A DNA stretch of 33,671 nt from Roseovarius sp. UBA6217 (GTDB taxonomy: Bacteria > Pseudomonadota > Alphaproteobacteria > Rhodobacterales > Rhodobacteraceae), in assembly GCA_002421985.1 (NCBI GenBank), contig DISF01000017.1:1136-34806 (forward strand), in the 5' to 3' direction. A program made the position numbers and the translations under genes. This document shows, in pieces, positions 8,127 to 15,106 of the stretch. Within the stretch, counting starts at the first letter, position 1. Each line of letters starts with the position of its first letter. Under the pieces are notes generated by a model, which was given only the letters and a program-made list of their open reading frames with translations, did no database searches and was not told the DNA's origin.

Positions 8127-8445
8127 CACGCTTGCCCGCCCTTTGGGCTTCCTTTCGATCTTGTTGGGCGTCGCCTCGATCGCGCTCTTGCTGTCTCTGT
8201 CTGGGGCTTCCGGGCGGGCGGCTGGCCCTGGCTGCAGGCCCATGACCTTGCCGGCTGGGGCGCCTGGGGCGGCCGGTGCCGGCGTCATCGCCGCACTGGT
8301 CAGGCTGGTGGTCTGGCTGCGCCGCAGGAAGGGAGGTGCCGCAGCAGTCCTGTTGGGGCTTGTCCTGTCGCTGCCCGTCGCGGGCCTTGGCGCGGGTTTC
8401 GAGATCGCCGCTCGCACCACGCCGCCGATCAACTGGTGCACGGTC
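8119..8445 (+). pseudogene. N-terminal membrane part of a DUF1499-like protein, degraded
   Basis: Starting at ATG 8119, the frame reads RPLGFLSILLGVASIALLLSL, then an odd Gly/Ala/Pro stretch, then LGLVLSLPVAGLGAGFEIAARTTPPIN, which resembles the membrane anchor and linker of DUF1499 proteins. Between about 8202 and 8272 another frame gives a more protein-like aromatic reading (WGFRAGGWPWLQAHDLAG), suggesting two compensating frameshifts. After PPIN (about 8436) the family domain is absent and the frame ends at 8487 in unrelated sequence. This is most likely a decayed, truncated gene; the family call rests on recalled resemblance. Confidence 0.5.
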
Positions 8446-8471
8446 GAAGATCAAGGCTGCGGTCGCGAAGG

Positions 8472-9194
8472 TCAACTGACGGGCTGACATTTATCAATAG
8501 GTTTGGTGACAATTATTAGGCGAGCAAAGTAGATGGGGGAGCGACATGCCCGATTCCGAATACCGGGATATTCGACAACTCGATCTCTTCGCGCATATGC
8601 CGCAACCCTCAGGAGAGTGCCTCCCGACGGTGCCGCCAAGAGGAGCGGCGCGTCCGCCACGCGATCACGCATGCGTTGCCACTCTGGCCCCATCTCGCGG
8701 CGTTTGCGCCGGTCGATCAACCCGCCTCCCAGCAGCGCGAAGGCGGCGAAAGTGCCGAACAGGATCACATGGGCCAGATCTCCGTTGGGCACGACATGGG
8801 CCGCCGCCCAAAGCGCCAACGCCAGAAGCAGCGGATGACGCGACAAGCGAACGATGCCGGGCCGTGCCGGGTCGAACTGGTCGTTGCGTGCACCCCCGAA
8901 CGAGAACGGGTTGGGCCGGCCGATGAAGAGCGCAAGGATCAGGCAGACCGGCCCCATGACTGTCAGAGGAACATGGACCTGCCATGGCGCCCAGTCCCAA
9001 AGGGCCACATGCGGGGCGCGGCCTGCCGCCACGATCAGCCAGGCCAGCACCGCGAGCGACAGGGCGGAATAGACCAGTGTGAAACCGACAGGGCCAAGCC
9101 GCGGCTGAAGCCAGGGTCGCAGCGGCGGTCGCACGGGCACCGAATGCGACAGGAAAAACATGACATAGGCCAGGGCGAACTCGAACCATCCCAT
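8472..9194 (-). CDS. nnrU: NnrU family membrane protein with an altered C-terminus
   Basis: NnrU is an integral membrane protein linked to nitrite and NO reduction in denitrifiers; its biochemical role is not settled. The first about 200 of 240 residues match the family: MGWFEFALAYVMFFLSHSVP, several hydrophobic helices, IGRPNPFSFGG near residue 95, and IVRLSRHPLLLALALWAAAHV near 115-135. After LLRVAAYA (ending near base 8592) the last 39 residues are polar and basic (RRDRVVEYPG...) where the family usually has a final membrane helix. This marks a recombination joint with the regulator stub on the other strand. It is the last gene of the minus-strand operon, 11 bases after nnrS. It may not be functional. 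Confidence 0.82.
   Translation of the reverse strand: MGWFEFALAYVMFFLSHSVPVRPPLRPWLQPRLGPVGFTLVYSALSLAVLAWLIVAAGRAPHVALWDWAPWQVHVPLTVMGPVCLILALFIGRPNPFSFGGARNDQFDPARPGIVRLSRHPLLLALALWAAAHVVPNGDLAHVILFGTFAAFALLGGGLIDRRKRREMGPEWQRMRDRVADAPLLLAAPSGGTLLRVAAYARRDRVVEYPGIRNRACRSPIYFARLIIVTKPIDKCQPVS
8546..8599 (+). pseudogene. Possible N-terminal stub of an Fnr/NnrR-type regulator
   Basis: A good ribosome site (GGGGGAG, just upstream) precedes ATG 8546, and the first 18 codons (ending DIRQLDLFAHM) resemble the N-terminus of Crp/Fnr-family denitrification regulators such as NnrR. After about 8591-8600 the frame runs antisense into nnrU and loses all resemblance. If correct, a regulator gene was cut down to its first codons. 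The call rests on very few residues and is tentative. Confidence 0.35.
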
Positions 9195-9205
9195 GGATGC
9201 GCGCC

Positions 9206-10411
9206 TCAAATCCGCTTGGCGGCAGGCAGACGCAGCAAGAGCCCGCCGTAGATGACCGCAAAGCTGCCGAAGGCAAATGTCCAGAATAGCCCTGCCACAG
9301 TGCTCAAGGGGCTGGAAAACTCGGGCCATACGCCGCCCGTAACCCGCGCGAATACGGACAGGATCAGGGCCAGATAGATCATGACGGTCCCAGCTCCCGC
9401 CCTCAGGTCCTGCCCGGTATGACCAAGCGTGGCGCGTGTCATCACGGCCAGTGTCATCAAGCCGATTGCCCCCGCCATCCAGAAATGCTGTGCGCCCGCC
9501 ATTCCGAATGATCCGGGAGCCAAGATTTCTGCGGCCAATGCCAGGGCCCCCAGCGGCACAAAGGCATAGCCTGCGTGCAACACAGTCACCAGCGGCTCGG
9601 CAAACGTGCGGTGTCCGGCCCAACGGGCCAATCGCAGGGCGTGCAACACGCCTGCCAGAGCAAGCGCCAACCCGGTCAGCGTCCCGAGAGGCAGCGCTAC
9701 CCATAGCACAAGCGCCACCAGAAGTGTCGCGAGCGCCCCCTTGTCGAAGGACTGCATCGGCGCCACGGGTAGGACGGCGCTGCGCCGTTTCACCAGCCAG
9801 TTGCGGGTGAAGGACGGCACTATGCGGCCGCCAATGACCGCGATCATCATGATGCCCGCGCCCAGGCCCAGCCGCAGGCCATAGCCTTGTGCGGCATACT
9901 CGCCTCTCGCAGCCTCCCAGTGAAACAGCGCGTTGCCGAGGGCAAAGACCGCGAGCATCCCCAGCACGATCAGATTGCGCCAGTTCCGGCCCGCCACGAT
10001 CTCGCGCCCGATCACCGTGGCCAGCACCACCGGGAAGGCAAGGTCGACCGCCGCCACCAGCAGCGTCGGCAACCCCGCCGAGAAGATCACAGCCATGCGC
10101 CCTGCGAGCCACAGAGCCGCCAGCCCGCCCAGCGGCCAGCCGACGATCGGCAGGCGCCCCGTCCAGTTCGGCACCGCAGTCAGGAGAAAGCCTGCGACGA
10201 CGGCGCCGAGATAACCATAGAGGAACTCGTGCGCGTGCCATGACACGGGGTCGAAGGCTGTGGGCAACATCAAGTGCCCTGACAGCATCGGCACCCAAAG
10301 CACCATCGCCAGCGCAGCCCAGACGGCCGCACCGAAGAAGAACGGGCGGAACCCGTAGGTCAGGATCGCGGGTCCGGTCCAGGCGCGCATCTGTTCGGCG
10401 GTCGAGGTCAT
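9206..10411 (-). CDS. nnrS: NnrS family heme/copper membrane protein
   Basis: NnrS is a multi-helix inner-membrane protein that helps cells withstand nitrosative stress and protects metabolism and iron-sulfur enzymes during denitrification; heme and copper binding have been reported for the family. The 401-residue product has about 12 hydrophobic helices and the family motifs: LTYGFRPFFFGAAVWA near residue 18, DPVSWHAHEFLYGYLGAVVAGF near 55-75, GRIVPSFTRNW near 195 and MTRATLGHTG near 315. Conserved His residues (SWHAHE, LGHTG) are candidate heme ligands. It lies between ubiV (20 bases upstream) and nnrU (11 bases downstream), all on the minus strand. Confidence 0.95.
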   Translation of the reverse strand: MTSTAEQMRAWTGPAILTYGFRPFFFGAAVWAALAMVLWVPMLSGHLMLPTAFDPVSWHAHEFLYGYLGAVVAGFLLTAVPNWTGRLPIVGWPLGGLAALWLAGRMAVIFSAGLPTLLVAAVDLAFPVVLATVIGREIVAGRNWRNLIVLGMLAVFALGNALFHWEAARGEYAAQGYGLRLGLGAGIMMIAVIGGRIVPSFTRNWLVKRRSAVLPVAPMQSFDKGALATLLVALVLWVALPLGTLTGLALALAGVLHALRLARWAGHRTFAEPLVTVLHAGYAFVPLGALALAAEILAPGSFGMAGAQHFWMAGAIGLMTLAVMTRATLGHTGQDLRAGAGTVMIYLALILSVFARVTGGVWPEFSSPLSTVAGLFWTFAFGSFAVIYGGLLLRLPAAKRI

Positions 10412-10431
10412 TTGTGGCGTCCCTTGCGCGC

Positions 10432-11343
10432 TCAGGCCGGCGCGGCGGCGGCAATGCGGCGGTAGCCTGCCGTGCCATGATAGAAACCGTTGCTCAGGCC
10501 CGCATCCCCGCTCAGCGTCGCAAGGCGGGCATCGGCCTCGCCTGTCGGCACCCGCCCATCGAGCACATCGCGGAACACCTGCGCCACCGCGACCATGTCC
10601 ACCGCCTGTGGCATCAGCCGCAGGTGCGTCACGCCATCGGCAACCAGACGGGCAGCCTCGGGGAGCAGGTCGATATAGCTTTCCGACAGGGTCTGGATGC
10701 CGTTCACCCGCAGGATCGGCCTGTCGTCGCGGGTGCGGAGCGGCATGCCGTCGGGGTCTTCCTCACAGACGAACTGGCAGTTGTCCTTGGTGCGGCCGTG
10801 CGCGCGGGCGTGATAGCACCGCGCCGACACCGCCAGAGAAGCGCGGCCGTAGACCTGCACCTCGACGCCGAGCCCCAGCGCGCACGCGGCCCGCGCCGCG
10901 GCGGCGATGGCCGGAGCCGGCATCTCGGCCGGTAGGCAGACATGGGTCGCGCCCTTCCCGGCCATCCAGGCGATGGTCGCCTCGTTGTAGGCGTTCATGA
11001 AGGGGCCGATCCGGTGCGGGCGTTTGCCGCGCGCAAAGAGGCCAGCGGCATTGTTGATCTCGATCTCGGGCGCGTCCATCGCGGCCAGATCCTCGGTCGC
11101 CTTGCGTTCACGCTTCAGCATGACCTCGGCCAGCGTCGACAGGATGACGGTCTTGCCTGCGCGTTCCAGCCGCTCGATCGTGACGGGCAGGTCTGCCTCG
11201 TGGAAGGGCGCGCGCTTGGAGCAGATCACCTCGCCCAGATAAACCTCATCCACGGGCGCCTCGTCGGCGATGCGCGCATAGAAGTCACGCCTGGCGTCTG
11301 CCGGCCAGTGATAGGCGATGGGGCCGAGCGTCAGTTTCGTCAT
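10432..11343 (-). CDS. ubiV: O2-independent ubiquinone hydroxylation protein UbiV (U32 family)
   Basis: UbiV pairs with UbiU in a [4Fe-4S] complex that hydroxylates ubiquinone precursors without oxygen, using prephenate as oxygen donor in E. coli, so ubiquinone can be made anaerobically. From ATG 11343 the protein is 303 residues and starts with the typical KLTLGPIAYHWP. Four candidate cluster cysteines are visible: C41 (EVICSKR), C176 (SARCYHARAHGR), C189 and C193 (DNCQFVC), the same spacing as the E. coli ligands. An ATG at 11358 overlapping the ubiU stop would add five residues and cannot be excluded. The length and motifs make function likely. Here it would supply quinone for nitrate respiration. 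Confidence 0.94.
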   Translation of the reverse strand: MTKLTLGPIAYHWPADARRDFYARIADEAPVDEVYLGEVICSKRAPFHEADLPVTIERLERAGKTVILSTLAEVMLKRERKATEDLAAMDAPEIEINNAAGLFARGKRPHRIGPFMNAYNEATIAWMAGKGATHVCLPAEMPAPAIAAAARAACALGLGVEVQVYGRASLAVSARCYHARAHGRTKDNCQFVCEEDPDGMPLRTRDDRPILRVNGIQTLSESYIDLLPEAARLVADGVTHLRLMPQAVDMVAVAQVFRDVLDGRVPTGEADARLATLSGDAGLSNGFYHGTAGYRRIAAAAPA

Positions 11344-11348
11344 GGTCT

Positions 11349-12347
11349 TCACCGCCATTTCTTTGTCTCAAAGGCGCCCTGGGTCTGTTTCTGCCCCTCG
11401 GTCAGGGCGATCAGATCGGCGATGTTTGCCTCGCGTCCGGCCTTGATGTCGTCTACCGCTGCGCGGAAGGCACGCACAACGCTGCGGACATAGCTCTTCG
11501 ACCGCTGACGCCCTTCGATCTTGAAAGCATGTACGCCAGCCTCGATCAATTCGGGCAGGAGCCGCGACAGATTCAGGCTGACGGGTTCCTCGAAGGCGTA
11601 GTAGCCCTCGGGCCGATGCGGCGCAGCGTAGCGGCCCTTGCAGATGGTGGGATAGCCGGCCTTCTCTTCCGGCCCGAAACGGTCGATGGTGAAGCCCGCC
11701 AACTGCGAGGACATCGACCCGTCGGCGTCGCGCACATACTCCACGTCCGAAGCGGGCGAGCACACCCCGTCCATGTTCGTGGATTGACCCGTGAGGTAGT
11801 TGGTCAGGCTGCACCGGCCTTCCACCATCAGGCCGTGGTTGCCGAAGATAAAGGTCTCGATCTCGCAGGGGATTTCGCGGCGGATCTGACGGATCTCGGG
11901 GATCGTCAGGATGCGCGGCAGGACCACACGCTTTACACCGAAATTCTCGCAATAGTAGCGGATCGCCTCGGGCGAAGAGGCCGCGGCCTGCACCGACAGG
12001 TGCAGCCGGATGCCCGGATACGTCCGGGCGATGTAGTCGGCTACGCCCATGTCGGCCACAATGAAGGCATCCACGCCCAGCCGCGCGCCGGTGTCCGCCG
12101 CTTGCCGCCAGAGATCCACCTTGCCCGCAGGCGGATAGGTATTCAGCGCCAGCAGCACCTTGGTGCCGCGCGCATGGGCATAGGCCACCGCCTCGGCCAG
12201 TTCAACGGGGGTGAAGTTCAGCCCCGGAAAGTTTCGCGCGTTGGTCGCATCCTGGAAGCCGCAATAAACGGCATCGGCGCCCGCGTCGACGGCGGTGCGC
12301 AGCGCGGCGGGGGTGCCTGCGGGGCAGATCAGTTCAGCAAGGCTCAT
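11349..12347 (-). CDS. ubiU: O2-independent ubiquinone hydroxylation protein UbiU (U32 family)
   Basis: Partner of UbiV in anaerobic ubiquinone synthesis; peptidase family U32 by fold but not a protease. The 332-residue product starts MSLAELICPAGTPAALRTAV, has the YCGFQDATNARNF segment near residue 28-40 and the U32 signature HAFKIEGRQRSKSYV near 285. Candidate cluster cysteines are C179 (VEGRCSLT), C196 (DGVCSPA) and C236 (TICKGRY). The residue seven positions before C179, Cys in E. coli UbiU as I recall it, is Gly172 here; C161 or C133 might substitute. It overlaps ubiT by 4 bases. The assignment is solid, while the fourth ligand is uncertain. Confidence 0.94.
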   Translation of the reverse strand: MSLAELICPAGTPAALRTAVDAGADAVYCGFQDATNARNFPGLNFTPVELAEAVAYAHARGTKVLLALNTYPPAGKVDLWRQAADTGARLGVDAFIVADMGVADYIARTYPGIRLHLSVQAAASSPEAIRYYCENFGVKRVVLPRILTIPEIRQIRREIPCEIETFIFGNHGLMVEGRCSLTNYLTGQSTNMDGVCSPASDVEYVRDADGSMSSQLAGFTIDRFGPEEKAGYPTICKGRYAAPHRPEGYYAFEEPVSLNLSRLLPELIEAGVHAFKIEGRQRSKSYVRSVVRAFRAAVDDIKAGREANIADLIALTEGQKQTQGAFETKKWR

Positions 12348-12871
12348 GCGTATTCCTGCGGTTTGGTGGCATCCGGATAGGCCCGCCGCAAACGTGCGAG
12401 AACCGCCCGTCCAGGCACCCCGAACATCGCCGACGCCTCCTCGGCCAGCGAACCGTCCATGTCGTCGAGCGCGTTCCGAAGACGAACGACGGCCTCGGTG
12501 TCCCCGCTGACTTCCAGATCGCGCGAGAAGAAGGCCGCGTCGCCGTCCTGCTCGGCGTCGATCAGTTCCAGAAGCAGCAGGAACCGCCCGCGGATCGTGG
12601 CCCCCGCCTGCGGCGCCGTATCGCGCGGCACGGCGCGGAAGACGAGCGCCTGCGGGTCGGGGCGCAGATGCAGCGCAAAGGGCAGCTCAACGGGATCGAT
12701 CAGGAAGTCGGTCGTCTGGTGCGGACCGAGCCGCGCGAAGAGCGACGGGTGTCGCGCCGCGACCCGACGGACAACGCGCGTCAGGACCGGTTGCAGCACA
12801 AGGCAGGCAAGCCGCGCGATTGCGCCTTCGCCGGGCCGCAACCGGGCCTTTGGTTCGCTCGTCGGGATCAT
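12344..12871 (-). CDS. ubiT: Anaerobic ubiquinone accessory factor UbiT (SCP2 domain)
   Basis: UbiT is an SCP2-type lipid-binding protein thought to carry ubiquinone intermediates in the anaerobic pathway, the counterpart of aerobic UbiJ. The 175-residue protein has an N-terminal amphipathic region (ACLVLQPVLTRVVRRVA) and a central SCP2 domain at about 55-155 (TTDFLIDPVELPFALHLRP, GRFLLLLELIDAEQDGDAAFFSRDLEVSGDTEAV). The FFSRDLEVSGDTE stretch is the best family marker. It overlaps both neighbours by 4 bases (ATGA joints), so ubiT-ubiU are translationally linked and follow the cyclo-ligase gene. Lipid binding is inferred from the family. Confidence 0.9.
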   Translation of the reverse strand: MIPTSEPKARLRPGEGAIARLACLVLQPVLTRVVRRVAARHPSLFARLGPHQTTDFLIDPVELPFALHLRPDPQALVFRAVPRDTAPQAGATIRGRFLLLLELIDAEQDGDAAFFSRDLEVSGDTEAVVRLRNALDDMDGSLAEEASAMFGVPGRAVLARLRRAYPDATKPQEYA

Positions 12872-13554
12872 GATGGGTCCTTTCGCTCCCCCGATACGCC
12901 CGTCTCGGTCACGATCCTGTCGAGGGGAATGTCATAGGGCTGCGGGTAGATTGTGGTCAGTCGGGCTGCCGCCAGCGCAACGCCGATGGTAAAGGGCTGC
13001 GGCAAGAGCGCGGCCAGTGTCCGGTCGTAATGGCCGCCGCCCCAGCCGAGCCGATAACAACCCTCGTCCCAGCCGAGGCAGGGCGCGAGCGCGATGTCGG
13101 GCGTCAGGACCTCCGCCTCGGGCGGCGGAACGGGGATGTTCCAATGGCCGCGCACCATGCGCATGCCCGGCGTCCATCGGCGGAACACGAGGGGCGCGGC
13201 GCGGGTCTCCACCACCGGCAGGGCGATGGTGACGCCCGCGCCGTGCAGATCGGACAGGAGCGGGCGCAGGTCCGGCTCGCCCCGAATCGGCCAGTAGCCG
13301 GCGAGCACGGTCTCCCGGAGGGTCCCGCGCGCGGCGAGGACCAATTCGAGATGACCGCAGATGGAGTTGCTCACCTGCGCCCGTCCTGTCTGGCCCAGCC
13401 CCTCCCTCAGGCTGGCCAGCCTTGCCCGCTCGGCACGGCGCCAGCGCGCCACGTCGCGCGCCTGCTGCACATCAATTCCAAGCGGATCGAAATTGGCCCG
13501 GTCCACCTCCGCCGCCATGCAGGGGGGCGAGGCATAGGCTCCCTGTCCGCTCAT
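12868..13554 (-). CDS. 5-formyltetrahydrofolate cyclo-ligase family protein
   Basis: The family converts 5-formyl-THF with ATP into 5,10-methenyl-THF in the cytoplasm. From ATG 13554 the protein is 228 residues. The C-terminal half has the ligase signatures: DIALAPCLGWDEGCYRLGWG followed by GGHYDRTLA near residue 170-190, and IGVALAAARLTTIYPQPYDIPLD near 200-220. A basic ATP/folate region (WRRAERARLASLREGL) lies near residue 38-53. The start gives an ATGA overlap with the preceding DUF2478 gene; longer starts would lie inside that gene. Its place in a ubiquinone/NO operon is unusual, and a folate role there is not explained by known pathways. Confidence 0.88.
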   Translation of the reverse strand: MSGQGAYASPPCMAAEVDRANFDPLGIDVQQARDVARWRRAERARLASLREGLGQTGRAQVSNSICGHLELVLAARGTLRETVLAGYWPIRGEPDLRPLLSDLHGAGVTIALPVVETRAAPLVFRRWTPGMRMVRGHWNIPVPPPEAEVLTPDIALAPCLGWDEGCYRLGWGGGHYDRTLAALLPQPFTIGVALAAARLTTIYPQPYDIPLDRIVTETGVSGERKDPS

Positions 13555-14084
13555 GGAGACGCGCCCTCCTCGGCCACGGTTCCGACGGCGGCGTTGCACC
13601 AGTCCGTGACGGCAGCCTCGGTCGGTGCGAGGATCGTCGCCATGCCATCGGCATAGCGGTCGAACACGGCCCTGTGGGTTTCGGAGAGGCCAGTCAGGAC
13701 TGGAACGCCGCAGGCAAGCGCCTCGGAGATCAGCGCGCGGAAACCGCGCCCCTCTGCCTCGCTCAGGCCAAACTTGTTGAGGATCACGAGGTCTGCCCGG
13801 CCAGCCCGAAGCCGCGACATCGCCAACCCGACGGCCTCATCGAAGGCGCCCGCATCCATCCGGCAGGCGGTGGCGCCGGGTCCGAGATCCTGCGTGATGC
13901 GCCAGCGCGGCCCGTTGGGCAGAAGCCAGAGATCGCAGTCGCACGATCCCGATCCGGCATCGGGCGAGGCCGCGCGCAACGCACCCACCAGCCGGACGCC
14001 GTCCCGCGTTAGCTGGTCAGCCACCGCGTCCAGAAGCCGATCCGTACCGCCTCGTCCCTCGACTGTCACACCCGCGAGCCGCAT
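13551..14084 (-). CDS. DUF2478 family protein, copy 2
   Basis: A 177-residue paralogue of the protein at 6296-6817. Shared landmarks appear in the same order: GRGGTDRLLD at the N-terminus, CDCDLWLLPNGP near residue 50, ITQDLGPGATACRMD near 63-77, LVILNKFGLSEAEGRGFR near 100-117 and a C-terminal TEAAVTDW. The CDCD segment replaces CDMD of copy 1, giving an extra cysteine. The start at 14084 was chosen because it aligns with copy 1; it lies 7 bases after the RIC gene. Function is unknown; the family travels with molybdenum and anaerobic respiration genes. Confidence 0.85.
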   Translation of the reverse strand: MRLAGVTVEGRGGTDRLLDAVADQLTRDGVRLVGALRAASPDAGSGSCDCDLWLLPNGPRWRITQDLGPGATACRMDAGAFDEAVGLAMSRLRAGRADLVILNKFGLSEAEGRGFRALISEALACGVPVLTGLSETHRAVFDRYADGMATILAPTEAAVTDWCNAAVGTVAEEGASP

Positions 14085-14091
14085 CTTCGCC

Positions 14092-14574
14092 TCAAGCCGG
14101 CTCGAATCGCGGGAACAGCACATCGTTCTCCAACGCGATATGGGCAGCAAGGTCGTCGAACAGCGCCGCGAGGCCGCCATAGAGCGAGCGCCAGGAACCG
14201 CAGGCGTGCTCGGGCGGCGTCAGATCGCAGGTGAGCCGCCGGATCAGCGCGATGTTTTCGGCGTGATCGTCGTGGTCGGCGCGCATCACCGCGATGGGGT
14301 GCTCGATGCCCGGCCCGCCGCCCGCCCGCATGGCCGGAAATAGGATCATCTCCTCCTTTTTCATGTGATCCTCCATCTCGCGGGCAAGCGTCCGAATGGC
14401 GGCAGCGAGCCCCGTGGGCGCGTCGGGATCGTCCGCATGGACCCGCTCGACCCGGTCCGCGAGCGGCATGAGCGCGGCGAGATCCTCCCGGTGCATCTCG
14501 TGATAGCGCGTCAGGATATGGTCAATCAGGGCACCGGTGTCCTGCGGCACGTCCGTTTCGGATAGGTCTCTCAT
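14092..14574 (-). CDS. RIC-type hemerythrin (iron-sulfur repair / NO stress protein)
   Basis: A di-iron hemerythrin of the YtfE/ScdA/DnrN type, which helps repair iron-sulfur clusters damaged by NO. The 160-residue protein has the RIC motif LIDHILTRYHEMHREDL at residues 17-33, EDHMKKEEMILFPAM near 69-82, MRADHDDHAENI near 98-109 and AAHIALENDVLFPRF at the C-terminus (H145, E149). E. coli YtfE is about 220 residues with an N-terminal ScdA domain bearing conserved cysteines; that domain is absent here, so this is a short form. AAAGGG six bases before ATG 14574 supports the start. First gene of the minus-strand operon and divergent from the NsrR-like regulator. Confidence 0.9.
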   Translation of the reverse strand: MRDLSETDVPQDTGALIDHILTRYHEMHREDLAALMPLADRVERVHADDPDAPTGLAAAIRTLAREMEDHMKKEEMILFPAMRAGGGPGIEHPIAVMRADHDDHAENIALIRRLTCDLTPPEHACGSWRSLYGGLAALFDDLAAHIALENDVLFPRFEPA

Positions 14575-14628
14575 CGCAGGCCCTTTCACTGGCGCATCGC
14601 CCGATCCTTGCGTGGTCCGCAGCGAATT

Positions 14629-14649
14629 GGTATTGGAAATACGCATACC
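14629..14649. promoter_or_regulatory. Candidate NsrR operator in the divergent ric/nsrR control region
   Basis: A 21-base dyad GGTAT-N11-ATACC contains an inner palindrome GTATT-GGA-AATAC (14630-14642). The inner core matches the shape of NsrR boxes recalled from other proteobacteria (arms like GTATT/AATAC around a 3-base centre). It lies 55 bases before the RIC ATG and 43 bases before the TTG of the regulator, so one bound dimer could control both directions. The assignment is by pattern and context only. Confidence 0.5.
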
Positions 14650-14692
14650 CCTCGTGAATGCGCACTTCAACTACCAAATCAGGAGCGCGACC

Positions 14693-15106
14693 TTGCGCCT
14701 CACCTCTTTCACCGATTACGGCCTGCGCGTGTTGATGCGGATGGCGGGCGCACCCGACCGGGCCTTCACCACGTCGGAACTCGCCGATGAATTCCGCATC
14801 TCCCGCAACCATCTGGCCAAGGTGATCACGGCGCTTGCCGCCGCAGGTCTTCTGGAAACTCGGCGCGGCGGTGGGGGAGGCGCCATGCTGGCCCTTGCAC
14901 CCGAAGACATCCGCCTGGGCGATGTGGTGGCGGCCCTCGAAGCCGATCAAGCTCTGGTGGAATGCTTCGCCGTCGGCACCAATAGCTGCACCCTGACCCC
15001 GCAATGTCGGTTGAAAGCGCGGCTGGCTCATGCAGAGGCGGCATTTGTCGTCGACCTCAACCGCAGCACTTTGGCCGATTGCGTCTACCGGCCGGAAAAC
15101 GCCTGA
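14693..15106 (+). CDS. nsrR: Rrf2-family regulator, NsrR type
   Basis: An iron-sulfur NO-sensing repressor of the Rrf2 family; NO reacts with the cluster and releases DNA. From the TTG at 14693 the product is 137 residues: MRLTSFTDYGLRVLMRMA, a winged helix with SRNHLAKVITALAAAGLLE at about 40-58, a Gly-rich wing (RRGGGGGAMLAL) and the cluster region ECFAVGTNSCTLTPQCRLK with three cysteines, as expected for NsrR. AGGAG (14681-14685) seven bases upstream decides for TTG; the upstream ATG in frame (14537) has no site and lies inside the divergent gene. NsrR rather than IscR or RsrR is inferred from the RIC/nnrS context. Confidence 0.88.
   Translation: MRLTSFTDYGLRVLMRMAGAPDRAFTTSELADEFRISRNHLAKVITALAAAGLLETRRGGGGGAMLALAPEDIRLGDVVAALEADQALVECFAVGTNSCTLTPQCRLKARLAHAEAAFVVDLNRSTLADCVYRPENA

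Noticed and set aside
9195..10478. Upstream extension of the nnrU frame through nnrS (total 668 codons)
   Set aside because: This part is out of frame with NnrS, which is clearly coding; the real nnrU start is the ATG at 9194.
9889..10935. Plus-strand open frame of 348 codons opposite nnrS and ubiV
   Set aside because: Arg/Pro/Ser-rich antisense reading with no recognisable domain.
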